Positions 10,991-21,182 of a stretch of 64,000 nucleotides of DNA are shown here, piece after piece. Position numbers and translations under genes: made by a program. Under the pieces are notes generated by a model. It was not told the origin of the DNA. It saw only the letters and a list, made by a program, of their open reading frames with translations, and ran no database searches. Source of the DNA: Muscardinus avellanarius (taxonomy: Eukaryota > Chordata > Mammalia > Rodentia > Gliridae); NCBI GenBank assembly GCA_963383645.1, contig OY726574.1:61632894-61696893 (forward strand). Direction: 5' to 3'. The stretch's first letter is position 1. The number at the start of each line of letters is the position of its first letter.

Positions 10991-11157
10991 TCAAGCAGAT
11001 CCTGCTGCATGTGAGCCCCATGGGCTTCTGCCTGCCAAGTGGTCCCTTCTTCAGCTCCATAAAGGGGCCTGGCTGCCTTGAACCTATTACATTCATCTTA
11101 TTTCCAAGACAGGGAGAAAGTTCCGTTCTCTTCCTGTTTTGGGGGAGAGGGCAGCTT

Positions 11158-11228
11158 GTCGCTGAATGCATGGCCTTGCGCTTGCTGAGCGAGCGCTCTA
11201 CCACGGAGCTGCTCGCCAGCCCGCAGGT
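11158..11228 (-). mobile_element. ID element / tRNA-Ala-like SINE, antisense
   Basis: The complement reads GGGCTGGCGAGCAGCTCCGTGGTAGAGCGCTCGCTCAGCAAGCGCAAGGCC, close to the ID/tRNA-Ala consensus through box A and the anticodon arm. The box B side is decayed (ATGCATTCAGCGAC), which argues for a SINE rather than a working tRNA gene. Confidence 0.75.
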
Positions 11229-11584
11229 CCTGTGCTCGCTTCACATTCTTCCCTTCCTGAAAAGCTCCTCTTTCAGGTTGCAGCCCCTCCTTCTTTTAAA
11301 TGGAGTCACAATGGAGACAATGGCCCGTGTTGGGATTCGCTTGTCTACACTCTTTGGGACACTGATGATTGCATATAGCATGTATGACACCTGGATGAAG
11401 GTTTTTACAGAGCCCATCCTTTCTCCAAACAAATATCACCCAGAAGATACGGCAGTGAAGAAAAGATGAGAGAAAGATTTACCTTGAAAACGATTTCACT
11501 TATACACATCTATGAATGAACACGAGTTGATTCTTCTAAACAGTCTTGCCAGTTGTATTCCTTGCTTACTTGGTGGATACAATA
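11229..11584. other. Unique block with an unexplained open frame
   Basis: An open frame on the plus strand runs from an ATG at 11310 to a stop at 11467-11469 (52 codons). It would encode a short protein with a hydrophobic stretch and a basic C-terminus (PNKYHPEDTAVKKR). The larger frame extends upstream through the antisense ID element. I recognise no family, and a 52-codon frame is not improbable by chance. I record it as non-coding pending homology search. Confidence 0.35.
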
Positions 11585-11848
11585 ATGAGGATGAGGATGA
11601 GGATGGTGTCCAGTGTGTACTAAGTGCTAAGCACCTGCCTCTTACTGGGCAATACTCGAAGGATTTTATGAGTCTTTTCTCAGTTGGACCTTAGAAAAGC
11701 TCTGGGACATATATCCCATTACCCAGTTTTAACTCCAAGGAAGCCGAGAAAGGGGAAAGTTGTTTCACGTCGTGAGGTTGATGACCGACAGAGCCAAGGG
11801 GTGAACCCGGGCCTTCGTCTCCATCACTGCCATTTTGATCCACTAGAG
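11585..11848 (+). mobile_element. MIR element
   Basis: The order of motifs fits the tRNA-derived MIR. It has GTGTACTAAGTGCTAAGCACC, then an ATCCCATTACCCAGTTTTAA core corresponding to the 'cccattttacagatgagg' block, then AAGGAAGCCGAGAAAGG, and a 3' GGGGTGAACCCGGGCCTTCG corresponding to the 'gattcgaacccagg' block. It is ancient and diverged. Confidence 0.7.
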
Positions 11849-13811
11849 TTCTTCAGCTGAAATGGGGTAAGCATAGTTAGTGCCATTTCTAACTAGTGAG
11901 CTGGAAAAAGATTTGCTGGAAAAAAGGCTTGCTGGAAACCCCCAGCAAATACGGTGGCCTCCACTGCATCCAGGTCTCCGTGTTCCTCACTCCTACCTAT
12001 AGAGAAGAAGAAAATGATATCCCAGGATGCAGAGCACAGTTTCCGAGCTGGCTCTGGACGAGGGTCCCACTCCTGAAGGTCAAGATGCAGGATGCAGAGC
12101 AGGCCCTCCAGCTCCCGTAAGCATAGGAGTAGGCTCGAGATAGGCCACGCACGTGGGAAGAAGGGACACACTGCTGGCCTTTCCAGCCTTTGTCTGATTT
12201 TTATGCCTTAATAGTTTTCAGGCCCCATGATATTCACATTATACAATCTAAATTGGCCCAGCAGCCTTGCTTCTTCAATACAGTAACTCCTGGAAACCTG
12301 GAAATCTTGACAGAGAGCAGACTTCTGCTTAGTGGCACTGTACAGGATGGAGCCAGAGATGCCAGCAGACAAAGCCTGTTCTTGCCGCGACGCCCTGCAT
12401 CGCCCGCGGGGACCGGGCTGGGCATGTCCAGCCTTGCCCCTCTCCCAGCGAGTTACCTTGGTGACACCGAGGAGACGGGTCCCAGCGCCTCTGTGCACTG
12501 TGTTCTTCCAATTTCCCACACGCTGTTTTGTTCAGGCTGAGAGAGGAGGGAGCGGCGGCCGTCTGGTCTGGGATGCAGCCGACTTTGGCTCTGTTTCCGT
12601 CACCTCTGCGTTTCTACCAACTAATGAGGGGTCTTCTGTCTGTGAGGATGGCAGCAGATGTGGACCAGAGGCAAGAGGTCCACATCTCCTGTCTGGAGGG
12701 AAAAGATGGGGGAACAGTAGCGAGCCAGATGCAGGGTCTCCACCTGGCTGTGCCAGCCCTGCCTTCAAAGACACAGAGGCTTGGTGTGTGGCTCTGATCG
12801 GTAAAGAATGAGACAAGACAAACATGCTACACTCGCTCCCAGGCTCTTGTCCAGGTTGACCTTGTGTGGCATCTGATACTGAAATAACACCACCCGCCAA
12901 GGTAAGTAAGGAGCCACAGACTGAAGCCCTCTGGGGCTAGCCGCACTTTGCCATTTGGGCTAGCGCTGGGCTCTTCGCAGATTCCCTGCCCTTGCTTGCT
13001 TATCTATCTTGTATGTTCCGTTAGTATTTTCTTCTACCAGATAGAAAATGATCTCTGTTTCTCAGCTGTAGATAGTATATATATCCAGTGCTCAGTTCAA
13101 AACATTCACTGACATTAATAGGATTTTGTCATATATTTCCACAGTATTTTATAATATTAGTTTGACAGGTACATCCTCAGAGCTATTAAATGTTTTTAAA
13201 TAAATTTGACAAGGACATGTTTTCATTTTCCATCATAGCTAATCTCACTTTTATGCTACACTGTTTGGTTTTAACATTAAACCCTGCAGCCTCAGGCCAC
13301 TTTATGGCCAGGGCTAAGTAATAGGAGAACTATAGTAAGTAAGGTCTTTGTAATATCTTTTATAATTTTTACAAAATATACTTTGATCTATCATCATAAA
13401 TATGCAAAATTAAACTAGCAAAAATAAATGCAAAGACTACATTTAGTGCCCACAGTACTCTTGTTTTGTTTTTCCTTTTTCACTAGCAAATTTGCTAACT
13501 GTATTAATTTGCAGATGGCTCCTTCCTCATTAGTGAGAAAAATAAGTCAGTTTCATATTCGTTTTTCTTAAAATAACTATTTTCTAAAGTTCCCTTCAAA
13601 AGTAGAATCAACACTCAATTATTATTTGTGTTACTTGAGGAGAGAAAAACCCAGATAAAACAATAGATAATCACAAATTATTTGCGTGGTGGAAGAGTGG
13701 GAAATTTTGTTGAATTGAGCTGATTTATGGGCCATCTAGCTCTCTCTCACTAAATTTCATGGTTCAAGAGTTAACGGATGCATGTCTACGCAAGGCCAAC
13801 CTCCCACATTT
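11849..13811. other. Unique sequence: mixed 5' part, AT-rich 3' part
   Basis: No repeat is recognised. 12360-12560 is moderately GC-rich with some CpG, but too short and too open to call an island. 12950-13700 is AT-rich with low apparent repeat content and intact-looking TF-site-like words such as TGTATTAATTTGCAGATGG (about 13500-13518). It is a candidate conserved non-coding block. Several overlapping open frames at 12190-12900 occur on both strands and none resembles a known protein. Confidence 0.5.
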
Positions 13812-13985
13812 TTTTCCTCTTGTACTTTGGATTGAACCTAGGGACAGGCTAGCTCTACTTAAAGCCTTAACCCTTTTCATTTTAAAATCAAGTCTAAGTT
13901 GCTGAGGCTGACCTTAAATCTGCCAACCTCCTGTCTTTTCGCCTCCCAGGTACTGGGAATACAGGCGTGAAGCCATCCCCGGCTC
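13812..13985 (-). mobile_element. B1-dID SINE, antisense, diverged
   Basis: On the plus strand the dID complement (CTTTGGATTGAACCTAGGG) is followed by CAAGTCTAAGTTGCTGAGGC and the B1 head complement CCCAGGTACTGGGAATACAGGCG. The last part ends near CCATCCCCGGC. Confidence 0.75.
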
Positions 13986-14535
13986 AGGCTCCTACCTTAT
14001 TTCCTCTGCAATGGCCTTCTCTTTACCGAGCCTAAAAACTGTGCGGCCCCATTCTCATTTGTAGCACAGATGCCCGTTGTGGCAGATCGTGCATGAGAAC
14101 ATTTGCTCACCCATTACCCAGACTCACTATAACATCAGGCATTTAAGCTCTTCTTAGAGTCAGTGGAAGAAGTTAAATAAAATATGTATCGCCTTCCACT
14201 TTGACTGTGGGATTTAATTTCTCTGTAAGTATCCTATCAACCCTCTAAGTGATAGTTTCCTTAGGTGAAGAAATACTGTGCGCGTGTGGGTAGAATGAAG
14301 ACTGAAAGGGTCAACGCTATCAACGTACCACAATGAGAACCAGCCCCGCTCCTGGTGGGAAAGAGACCAGAGTTCTATTTTCTCCTGTTACTTTAGGCTG
14401 ATTTCCTTTCCCATTTTTTGGAAAGTGAATTTAGGAAGTCCTATTTCACTGTAACACAGACACATCTTAGCAAAGGCTGCTTAAAATGTTACGCCTTAAA
14501 AAAGTGTCGAATCGGGTTATAAAATCACTTAGCGT
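13986..14535. other. Unique spacer
   Basis: No gene or repeat is recognised. Confidence 0.5.
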
Positions 14536-14612
14536 GCATGTATATCTCTACCATCTTGTACCCCATTAAGATGTAGGACTACAAGGCACCAATAAAAATT
14601 TTAAAAGATCCT
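14536..14612 (+). mobile_element. LINE-1 3' terminus
   Basis: The stretch ATATCTCTACCATCTTGTACC ... GGACTACAAGGCACCAATAAAAATTTT matches the squirrel L1 3' end seen again at 31590-31640. Only the last 75 bases or so are recognisable. Confidence 0.6.
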
Positions 14613-15771
14613 TTAGCCAATGAATATGACAAAAACTTTTGTTTCTTTGAGAGGCCAATAGAAATAATAGGTCTGTTTAAACAACATCTTGCTGATGTTC
14701 CTTCTCTGAATACTTTATAGTGAGACCTCCATGCCGCTTTTCCACAGAGCAGTGATTGAGAACAGTATCAACAACAGTGAAGATAAAACCTAAACCATCT
14801 AATCTGCAGCTCTCCTGAGGTTCTGTGTAATTCATAGCATGGGGAAGAATTCCACGCATTCCCGTGGTGTATGTGTGTACTTCTACTAGTCTTCAAGAGT
14901 CACACGGATTGATTCCAAGGTGACATTTTTTTCCCTACCAAGCATATATATTCATATGCGTTGAATGGATACTAATTTCAAAAAATGTTTTTTTTTTTTT
15001 TTTTTATGTTGGGCCCAGTTTTTTCTCTAAGCACTGATTCCTGTAACAGAAGTGTCGGTAATTTGGAAACATGATTTAGTATGCAAGGAGTCGCCTTACA
15101 CTGCTCTCTTTCTGAACGCATCAGATGCACAAGATTGTTCAAACTAAATAGTGCATGGAATTTCAAGAGCTAAGAGGAATCTTGGAGTTGATCTCTTCCT
15201 AACCTCTCATTTGATAGATGAGAAAAAAAAGAACCACAAACCCAGATAAGTTAAATGCTTCCTCGTGGGAGGGGCCCACAGCTGTGACTCCTGGTTTACA
15301 GTTTCTGCGTAGAACTCTTTCCTGAGACTTTTCTGATGGCTGCTTCACTGAGTGATGTCAGCTCCGCTAATTTCTTGCCATGTCAATAGCGGTGAACGGG
15401 CCACATGATTAATTCAGGAATGTCCTATTTTTCTCGTACAGCCAGGTGAGCTCTGCTAAGCAAGAAGTCTTGGGCTATGATAAGCCCCAGAAGCCTGGAG
15501 CACGTGATCAGCCAGAAAAGACTGGCGTGATGGATTGCTGTGCCAGGCACACAATTATAGCCAGTTACAGTCTCTGCTTCTCAAACTACCAAGCAGTGTA
15601 TTTGTAAACGAGCTGAGCATTTGTTGTTATTAAAGCTTCATTTTACTATTCTCTGTGCAACAAACATTTAACGTGCTACTACTCACTCAAAGAAAAGGCA
15701 GCCTTCAGGTTACCTATGGGCAGTCTTAGGCCATAGTTAATCACTTTGGGGCTCTTAAAAGTAATATGCAA
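14613..15771. other. Unique sequence, possible MIR and conserved-looking block
   Basis: A T-run lies at 14989-15006. 15175-15260 has an order similar to the MIR 3' half (TTTGATAGATGAGAAAAAAA ... AGATAAGTTAAATGC), weakly supported. 15290-15700 is single-copy by eye, with an uninterrupted run of homeodomain-, E-box- and CREB-like words, and is a candidate conserved element. No coding signature is visible. Confidence 0.45.
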
Positions 15772-15972
15772 GCCAAGTCAGGTACTTGGGAGCCTAAGAT
15801 GGGAGGATTGCAGGTTCAAGACCAGCCTCAGCAACTTAGCAAGAGTCAGCAGCCTAGTGAGACCCTCTTTTAAAACCACAACAAAACACTTTTTCAAAGT
15901 GCTGGGCATGTACATTGGAAGTTAGATTGCTCCTGGGTTCGATCCCCAAAACCACTAAAAAAAAAAAAAAGC
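15772..15972 (+). mobile_element. B1-dID SINE, 5' truncated
   Basis: The element enters within the B1 head (GCCAAGTCAGGTACTTGGGAG), keeps the GCAGGTTCAAGACCAGCC box B and ends with a dID (GGGTTCGATCCCCAAAACC) and poly-A. The flanks share TAATAT(G/A)CAA at 15762-15771 and 15973-15982. Confidence 0.85.
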
Positions 15973-15982
15973 TAATATACAA

Positions 15983-17154
15983 ACAGTTGCCAACCTTTCT
16001 GACTTATTGAAAATAAAAGTTTAGATTCATAGCCTAGGGGGGGAGAAGAAAGTCACTAAAGGGGCAAATTTCAGGGAGATTCCTGAAGAAGCCGTCTTTG
16101 CGCTGTCCAGGCACTCTGGCAATCCCTGGCGTCATCATGGGAACAGAGCAGAGGCCTTGAGCTCACCCCCCCCCCCTCGGTTGCCATCAAAGGTGCCTGC
16201 CCGCTAGGACTTGTCCGGTGACAAGTGCATTTGAAGGCGGGACGACTGACCCCTGATGCTCAAACACGTCCAAAAGGAAAGTATTCATCCATCTATACTT
16301 CCACCACATAACTCGCAGATGCCCTGCAACAAAAAATAAATTAGTTCTAAGTCTGTTTGTTTGTTTGTTTGTTTTTGTTTTTTGAGCACAGCGTTTGATG
16401 GGCTGTCTGACAAATGTTCTTCCGGCTTAAGACATGGGAGATCGTAGGAAAAGAAGAAGCCAAGCACCAAAATGTTCCCAAGAAAAGACCCTGGATTCAA
16501 TTCATAGCAAAACAGAGAAATCATTCATTTTAGACCCCAACAACCTTTTCATGATAATGAATTTAAAACAAACAAAACGCCCTGAAGTGACTGTCTGACG
16601 GGGCTCACACAGGCTGTGCTTCCTGGGTCCAGAATGTGCAGAAACTCCACCGCTCTGCGTCTCGGCAGCAAGTGGGCTGTGCGGCGTGCTACAGTCACAG
16701 CCGGCTCCGTAATTTATGTTGCTCGGGGACTGTAGTTCTCTAATAGATTGAACTGTTAGTTTTCAGGAGGATTCAATGAAATATTGAACCAGATGCCACT
16801 GGTCTGCCAGGGATGTGGGACTCTGAGGAATGAGGAAGCACTGCTTTGTTAACAGCTTCTGTAAGGTGGAGTTGGGGGGAGTCTGTGCCTGCGTGGAAGC
16901 CAATCAGAACCGAGAGAAAACATGGCGGGCCTGCTGCGAACCGGTGGGCTTCTGTTTCCCTTGCTCTTTTGAAATGGGATGCTCGATTGAGCGCAGGGCT
17001 CTTTCGATTATCCAAAATATTTGTCTGCGTCTGGACGTAGGTAAGAGGAGCTGAGTTTCCTCTGGGTGGTTATTACTATCCAGTGCTAATCCTCTGAATA
17101 TCCTTGTAGATCCAGCAGATAGGCTTTTGCTGTATTCCCGTTTCTCAGTATCAT
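15983..17154. other. Unique spacer with C-run
   Basis: No gene is recognised. A poly-C run lies at about 16166-16176 and a (GTTT)n run at 16347-16380. 16650-16790 is repeat-free and conserved-looking. Open frames on both strands of 16770-17190 overlap each other and carry no motif. Confidence 0.5.
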
Positions 17155-17168
17155 TGGGGGGGGGGGGA
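17155..17168 (+). repeat. Poly-G run
   Basis: About 13 consecutive G residues precede a SINE. This may be a G-quadruplex-capable or assembly-sensitive homopolymer. Confidence 0.85.
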
Positions 17169-17171
17169 TGG

Positions 17172-17600
17172 AGCCGGGCGTGGTGGCGCACGCTTGTAAT
17201 CCCAGCATTTGGGAGGCTGTGACAGGAGGATCACGGTTTGCAGACAGCTTCGGCTACTTAGTGAGGCCCTCCGCAACTCAGTGAGACCCTGTTTCAAAAT
17301 AAGGAATAAAGCCGGGCGTGGTGGCGCACGCTTGTAATCCCCGTGCTTGGGAGGCAGAGACAGGAGGATCGCGCAGGTTCGAAGCCAGCCGCGCGCTGGC
17401 TTAGGAGACCCTGTTTCCAAATAAGAAGGTAAAAATAAGTCTGGGAGTATAGCCCGGAAGTAGAAGGGCTTCCAGGAACCCCAGTACCACCAAAAAAAAA
17501 AAAAAAGGAATAAAAAATAGGGCTGGGGGTGTAGCTCGGAGGCAAAATGCCCCTGGGTTCCATCCCCAGTGCTGCAAAAAAGAAAAGTAAAAAATAAAAA
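17172..17600 (+). mobile_element. B1-dID SINE interrupted by a younger SINE
   Basis: The outer element has a near-consensus head (AGCCGGGCGTGGTGGCGCAC), the GGCTACTTAGTGAGGCCC motif and the TTTCAAAATAAGGAATAAA junction. It resumes at 17505 with GGAATAAAAAATAGGGCTGGGGGTG and a complete dID (CCATCCCCAGTGCTGC). The interruption falls exactly in the A-rich linker between the B1 and dID halves. Confidence 0.92.
17311..17504 (+). mobile_element. B1-dID SINE, palindrome subfamily, nested
   Basis: A complete young-subfamily copy, with GCCAGCCGCGCGCTGGC and CTTCCAGGAACCCCAGTACC, sits inside the SINE at 17172-17600. A perfect 10-bp duplication of the host linker, AAGGAATAAA, flanks it at 17301-17310 and 17505-17514. 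Confidence 0.93.
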
Positions 17601-18150
17601 ATGGTGTCTGGGTTTTTGTAGATGTTTCCTCTTTGCGGAAAAGAATTCTTATACATCATTTTGATAACTCTGACCATGATGCTCTTTCCCTACCATCTGG
17701 GGTCTCTGCCGTTCTTCAAGGCACTAAGCTGTGTGCCACCAGGGCAAAAAATGACCAGATTGGATCTTAATCTAGTAAGAGCTATCGACCATGTTCATAA
17801 AGACAGTTCCAGGGTAAAAGTGAACGAATGTAGAAGGTGCAGGTAAAGACCGAGCCAGCTCTGGAAGAAAATGTGCCTTCAGCTGGAAGAATCAGGAAAC
17901 TTGAAGGAGGAGGGAGGAGCTATGTTGAAGCTCTCAGATATGAGAAAAGCAAACAGGTTGTAATGATATATGTGACGTGGGATATTATAGTCAGTAATAA
18001 TTATTATTTTTATAATATTTCATGGCACTTGAATAAACAGAGCCCCATCTTTGCTCATTTCCTATTAGTGCATGTGTTGAGTGGTATAAACAGACACAGT
18101 AAGAAAAGTAAAGCTTTCAGGAAAAGTCTATGGCTCCATCTATACACATG
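17601..18150. other. Unique spacer
   Basis: No repeat or gene is recognised. Confidence 0.5.
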
Positions 18151-18358
18151 TAAAAGCAGGGTGTGGGGACACAGACCTGTAACAGCAGTACTTGGGAGGC
18201 TGAGACAAGAGGATCCCACGTTCGAGGCCAGCCTCAGCAACTTGGCAAATCAGTGACTTAGTGAGACCTTGTTAAATAAAAAAATAAGTAGGGCTGGGGG
18301 TATAGTTCAAAGGCAGAACACCCCTGAGTTCAATCCCAGTATTACAGGAAGGGAAAAA
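18151..18358 (+). mobile_element. B1-dID SINE
   Basis: The head is diverged (AGCAGGGTGTGGGGACACAG). A well-preserved B1 middle (TACTTGGGAGGCTGAGACAAGAGGATC, GTTCGAGGCCAGCCTCAGC) is followed by a dID (GGGCTGGGGGTATAGTTC ... GAGTTCAATCCCAGTATTAC). Confidence 0.82.
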
Positions 18359-19565
18359 AAATCAAAGGTTAAGCGTGATTTTATAACTAAACCTAAAGAC
18401 CAAAGCAGAGACATAGGGGCTTGGGGTTTCACAGCAAAATAATTGGTAAAATATTCTGGTGATATTGATGAAAGAAACTATCAACCGAAGAGCGTAAGCG
18501 CCATATAGCAGAACGCGGAGGAGCGTTGAGCTCAGCAATCTTATGGTAATAAGCAGAGGAAGGAAATGCCTCTGGAGAAAGTGCGATTTGCTGTTTCTTT
18601 TTAAAATAAAAAAATGACTTCCTACCTGAGGAAGAATGGACATAGTTTCATATTGGAAATTTCTTTGTCTCACAATAGCCTGATACTGTTTGAATCATAA
18701 CTTCTACCGCTGCTTTCATTCAAAAGAAGCCACTAAAATCGCACCCGTCCTGACTGCGCCCCGTGTGTGAAAGCTTTAATTAAATCTACAAGTACAGCCT
18801 TAAAAAGAACAAGAATCAAATTAATTGCAACATGGGCCACACATTTGTTTCTCTGACAGTCCCCGGGCTTTGGAGAAAAGGCAATCTGTGCGCCCTTATC
18901 TGAATTAGTAAACTCGATATCACTTTCCATTAGCGTGGCCCTTCGCTCTGACACTGTTTACATGTTAATGCTCTGGGAAATGGAGCCCCTTCCAACTGGC
19001 TGCTCTAGGACTCGCAGCAGTGACTCCAGGGAGCAGAATCCGCTGTCTTCTGCTTTCTGCCTCACCGGCTCCTGTGAGTTCTCTAGATGGAGCTCCATAA
19101 TTAGACTGCAGAGTAATTAAGGAAAATTCAGCACATGCAAAATAGAGCAAAAGAATTGGCTGCTAATTATGGTCGTTATACCATAGTCAGGAAAAAATAA
19201 TTTGCAATAGTATTATCTGGCTTTTCTGTGACCTGCCGCGGTTGGAAGTCAGGAAGTGATGTTTGTAGCTAAAAGACTTCCACAACGGGACTTAATAAAT
19301 GCTCTGCTCCGGTGAGAGGCGATTCCAGGTGCTTGTCTGTCACTGTCAACACTGCGAGGCTACAGTGCATCAGGGAAAGCTTATATTAAAAAAAACAAAG
19401 TTTGGGCAAAGTCTAAATGGGAAGGGGACTTTAAAATTCCTGTTGGTGTTTTAGTATGTCATTACTTTTCCCTTTTGTTTCCAGAAGATGATTTTTTACA
19501 TGCCCATTCTGTAGTCAAATCACACTGGCAAGGTACGACTGCCTGCTTCCCAACTTATGCTTTCC
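18359..19565. other. Unique AT-rich block, candidate conserved non-coding element
   Basis: No repeat is recognised. 18725-18960 and 19080-19320 contain many homeodomain-like TAATTA words, for example TTTAATTAAA (18776-18785), AATTAATTG (about 18818-18826), GTAATTAAGG (19112-19121) and CTAATTATG (19163-19171). There is also an octamer-like ATGCAAAAT (19135-19143). The sequence is continuous across both sides of the SINE at 19575-19895, so that SINE is probably an insertion into the block. Regulatory function is inferred only from composition. Confidence 0.4.
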
Positions 19566-19574
19566 AACCAGGAG

Positions 19575-19895
19575 GTTTTTGTTTGTTTGTTTGTTTTGTT
19601 TTGTTTTGTTTGTGGTACTGGGGATGGAACCCAGGGGCACTCTACCTCCAAGCTACACTCCAGCCCTATTTCTTTTTTTTTTTTTTTTTTTTTTGCAGTA
19701 CTGCGGATGGAGCTGGGGGGCATTCTACCTCCGAGCTACACCCCAGCCCTATTTTTTATTCTTTATTTTGAAACAGGGTCTCACTGATTTGCAAAGGGCC
19801 TCACTCAGTAGCCGAGGCTGTCTAAAACCTGCCATCTTCCTGTCTCAGCCTCCCCAGCTCTGGGATTACAAGTGTGCACCACGGTGCCCGGCTAT
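19575..19895 (-). mobile_element. Trimeric SINE B1-dID-dID, antisense
   Basis: On the plus strand a (GTTT)n run leads into one dID complement (GGGGATGGAACCCAGGGGCAC, 19619-19639). A 21-T run and a second dID complement (19701-19751) follow. The B1 complement then runs to ACGGTGCCCGGC. A 9-bp flank match with one mismatch, AACCA(G/A)GAG, at 19566-19574 and 19896-19904 encloses both dID units. This is consistent with insertion as one trimer, though tail-into-tail insertion cannot be excluded. Confidence 0.8.
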
Positions 19896-19904
19896 AACCA
19901 AGAG

Positions 19905-21170
19905 TTTAATTAGACAATATGTTGTTTTCTCACTTTAAAGTTTTACCTGTGATTGCCTCGGGCCCTGTGTTCAATGCTGATGAGCTGTAACTGGTATTAT
20001 TCAGTTCCTGCAAAGCAAACAGCCTTCTGCCAGGTGGCCAGCTTGGTGTACCAGGCTAGGTGGGCATCTCGAAGGTCAACTCATTGGGTGCGTGTTATTT
20101 AGAACTCGAATTGCAAGGACTTCTACTTCAAACCTCCCATGTGTCAGCATGGGAGCTGCCTCTCGGGCAGGGAACGGGGGTTTCTCACTGAAAACAGAAA
20201 GAGAACTCCTCCCCGTGCTCTCAGCCCCTCACTTTCACGTCTTCCCAGCTTCTCAAAGTCCTTAGACACCAAGACTGAAGGGCGAGTATGGCTTCCTCGT
20301 ACAACTATAAAGGGCAGAGAAAGCATTTTAAGAGTTAAAGGCTTTGCACGTTAATGAGGAGAAGCGATATTCACAAAATATTAAAAATTAAAGATTTAGT
20401 CCATCCAGGGTTAAATTGGGAAATTTAAAAATTTATGAGCTTATATTGTTAAGAGTTTCCTGAGGGGAAATCCACCCCATATTTCGAGCAGCTAATGAAT
20501 AGCCTGTTGTACGTCCATATAATAAAGAGAGAGAGGGCAGTTGGACATGAGTGAGAAGATCTTTTCTGGAAACAAGCTAACAAGGGAGGCTGTGTAATCT
20601 CTGTCTCCTTCAACCTCTAAAAATAGGTTGAATAAGAATGTATCTTGGGAGATTCCAGTGATGTGCCTGGAGGGAGGGAGTTGGATCTGGCATCTCTGAA
20701 GTCCCTTCTACTTCTCTAATTCCCGTAATTATTCATGCAGTAAAAACACAGACAACATGATTTTTCAGATTCAAAAATTTGCTGTTTGAAAATATGTATG
20801 TGGTATCCAGTACTTCCATTAGGTAGAACATTGCTATCAATCAGTAGCTCGCCCCAAAAGAGCTATCTCCGATAATAAAGGGAACCAAACTGCACATCTT
20901 CGCCAACAGGAGGGTAATTTGTGATGTATTTTGAACGTCCAAATGACGGTTAAAGGAAGGATGAGGGAAAGGTCATGGGGCATTAGTTGCAGAGTGCCGG
21001 GTGCTTACTCACCAAGGATTTTGCTCTGATTAGCAAACTATCCACAGCCAGTCAGGCGAAAAGATCAAGGTCAGTCACTGTCCAAGAGGGAAGTCAACCT
21101 TAGTAATAAACAAAGGTTCATTACCATGCTCTGTCTGTCCTTTAAACCCATGCAGGCTCGGTTAGTAATA
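19905..21170. other. Unique AT-rich block, candidate conserved non-coding DNA
   Basis: 19905-20040 and 20340-20960 are repeat-free by eye and rich in homeodomain-, GATA- and SOX-like words (for example CCGTAATTATTCATGCAG at 20725-20742 and TGCTATCAATCAG at 20832-20844). 20139-20330 is GC-richer, with short open frames on both strands but no motif. There is a (GA)n run at 20526-20536. Confidence 0.4.
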
Positions 21171-21182
21171 TACCTCACTGTG

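Noticed and set aside
11158..11228. Possible tRNA-Ala gene on the minus strand
   Set aside because: Box A and the anticodon arm are good, but the box B/T-arm region is broken, and ID SINEs are abundant here. It is called as a SINE.
12360..12560. Possible CpG-island promoter
   Set aside because: CpGs are present (for example GCCGCGACGCCC), but the block is only about 200 bases and its density falls off at once. No transcript signal is visible.
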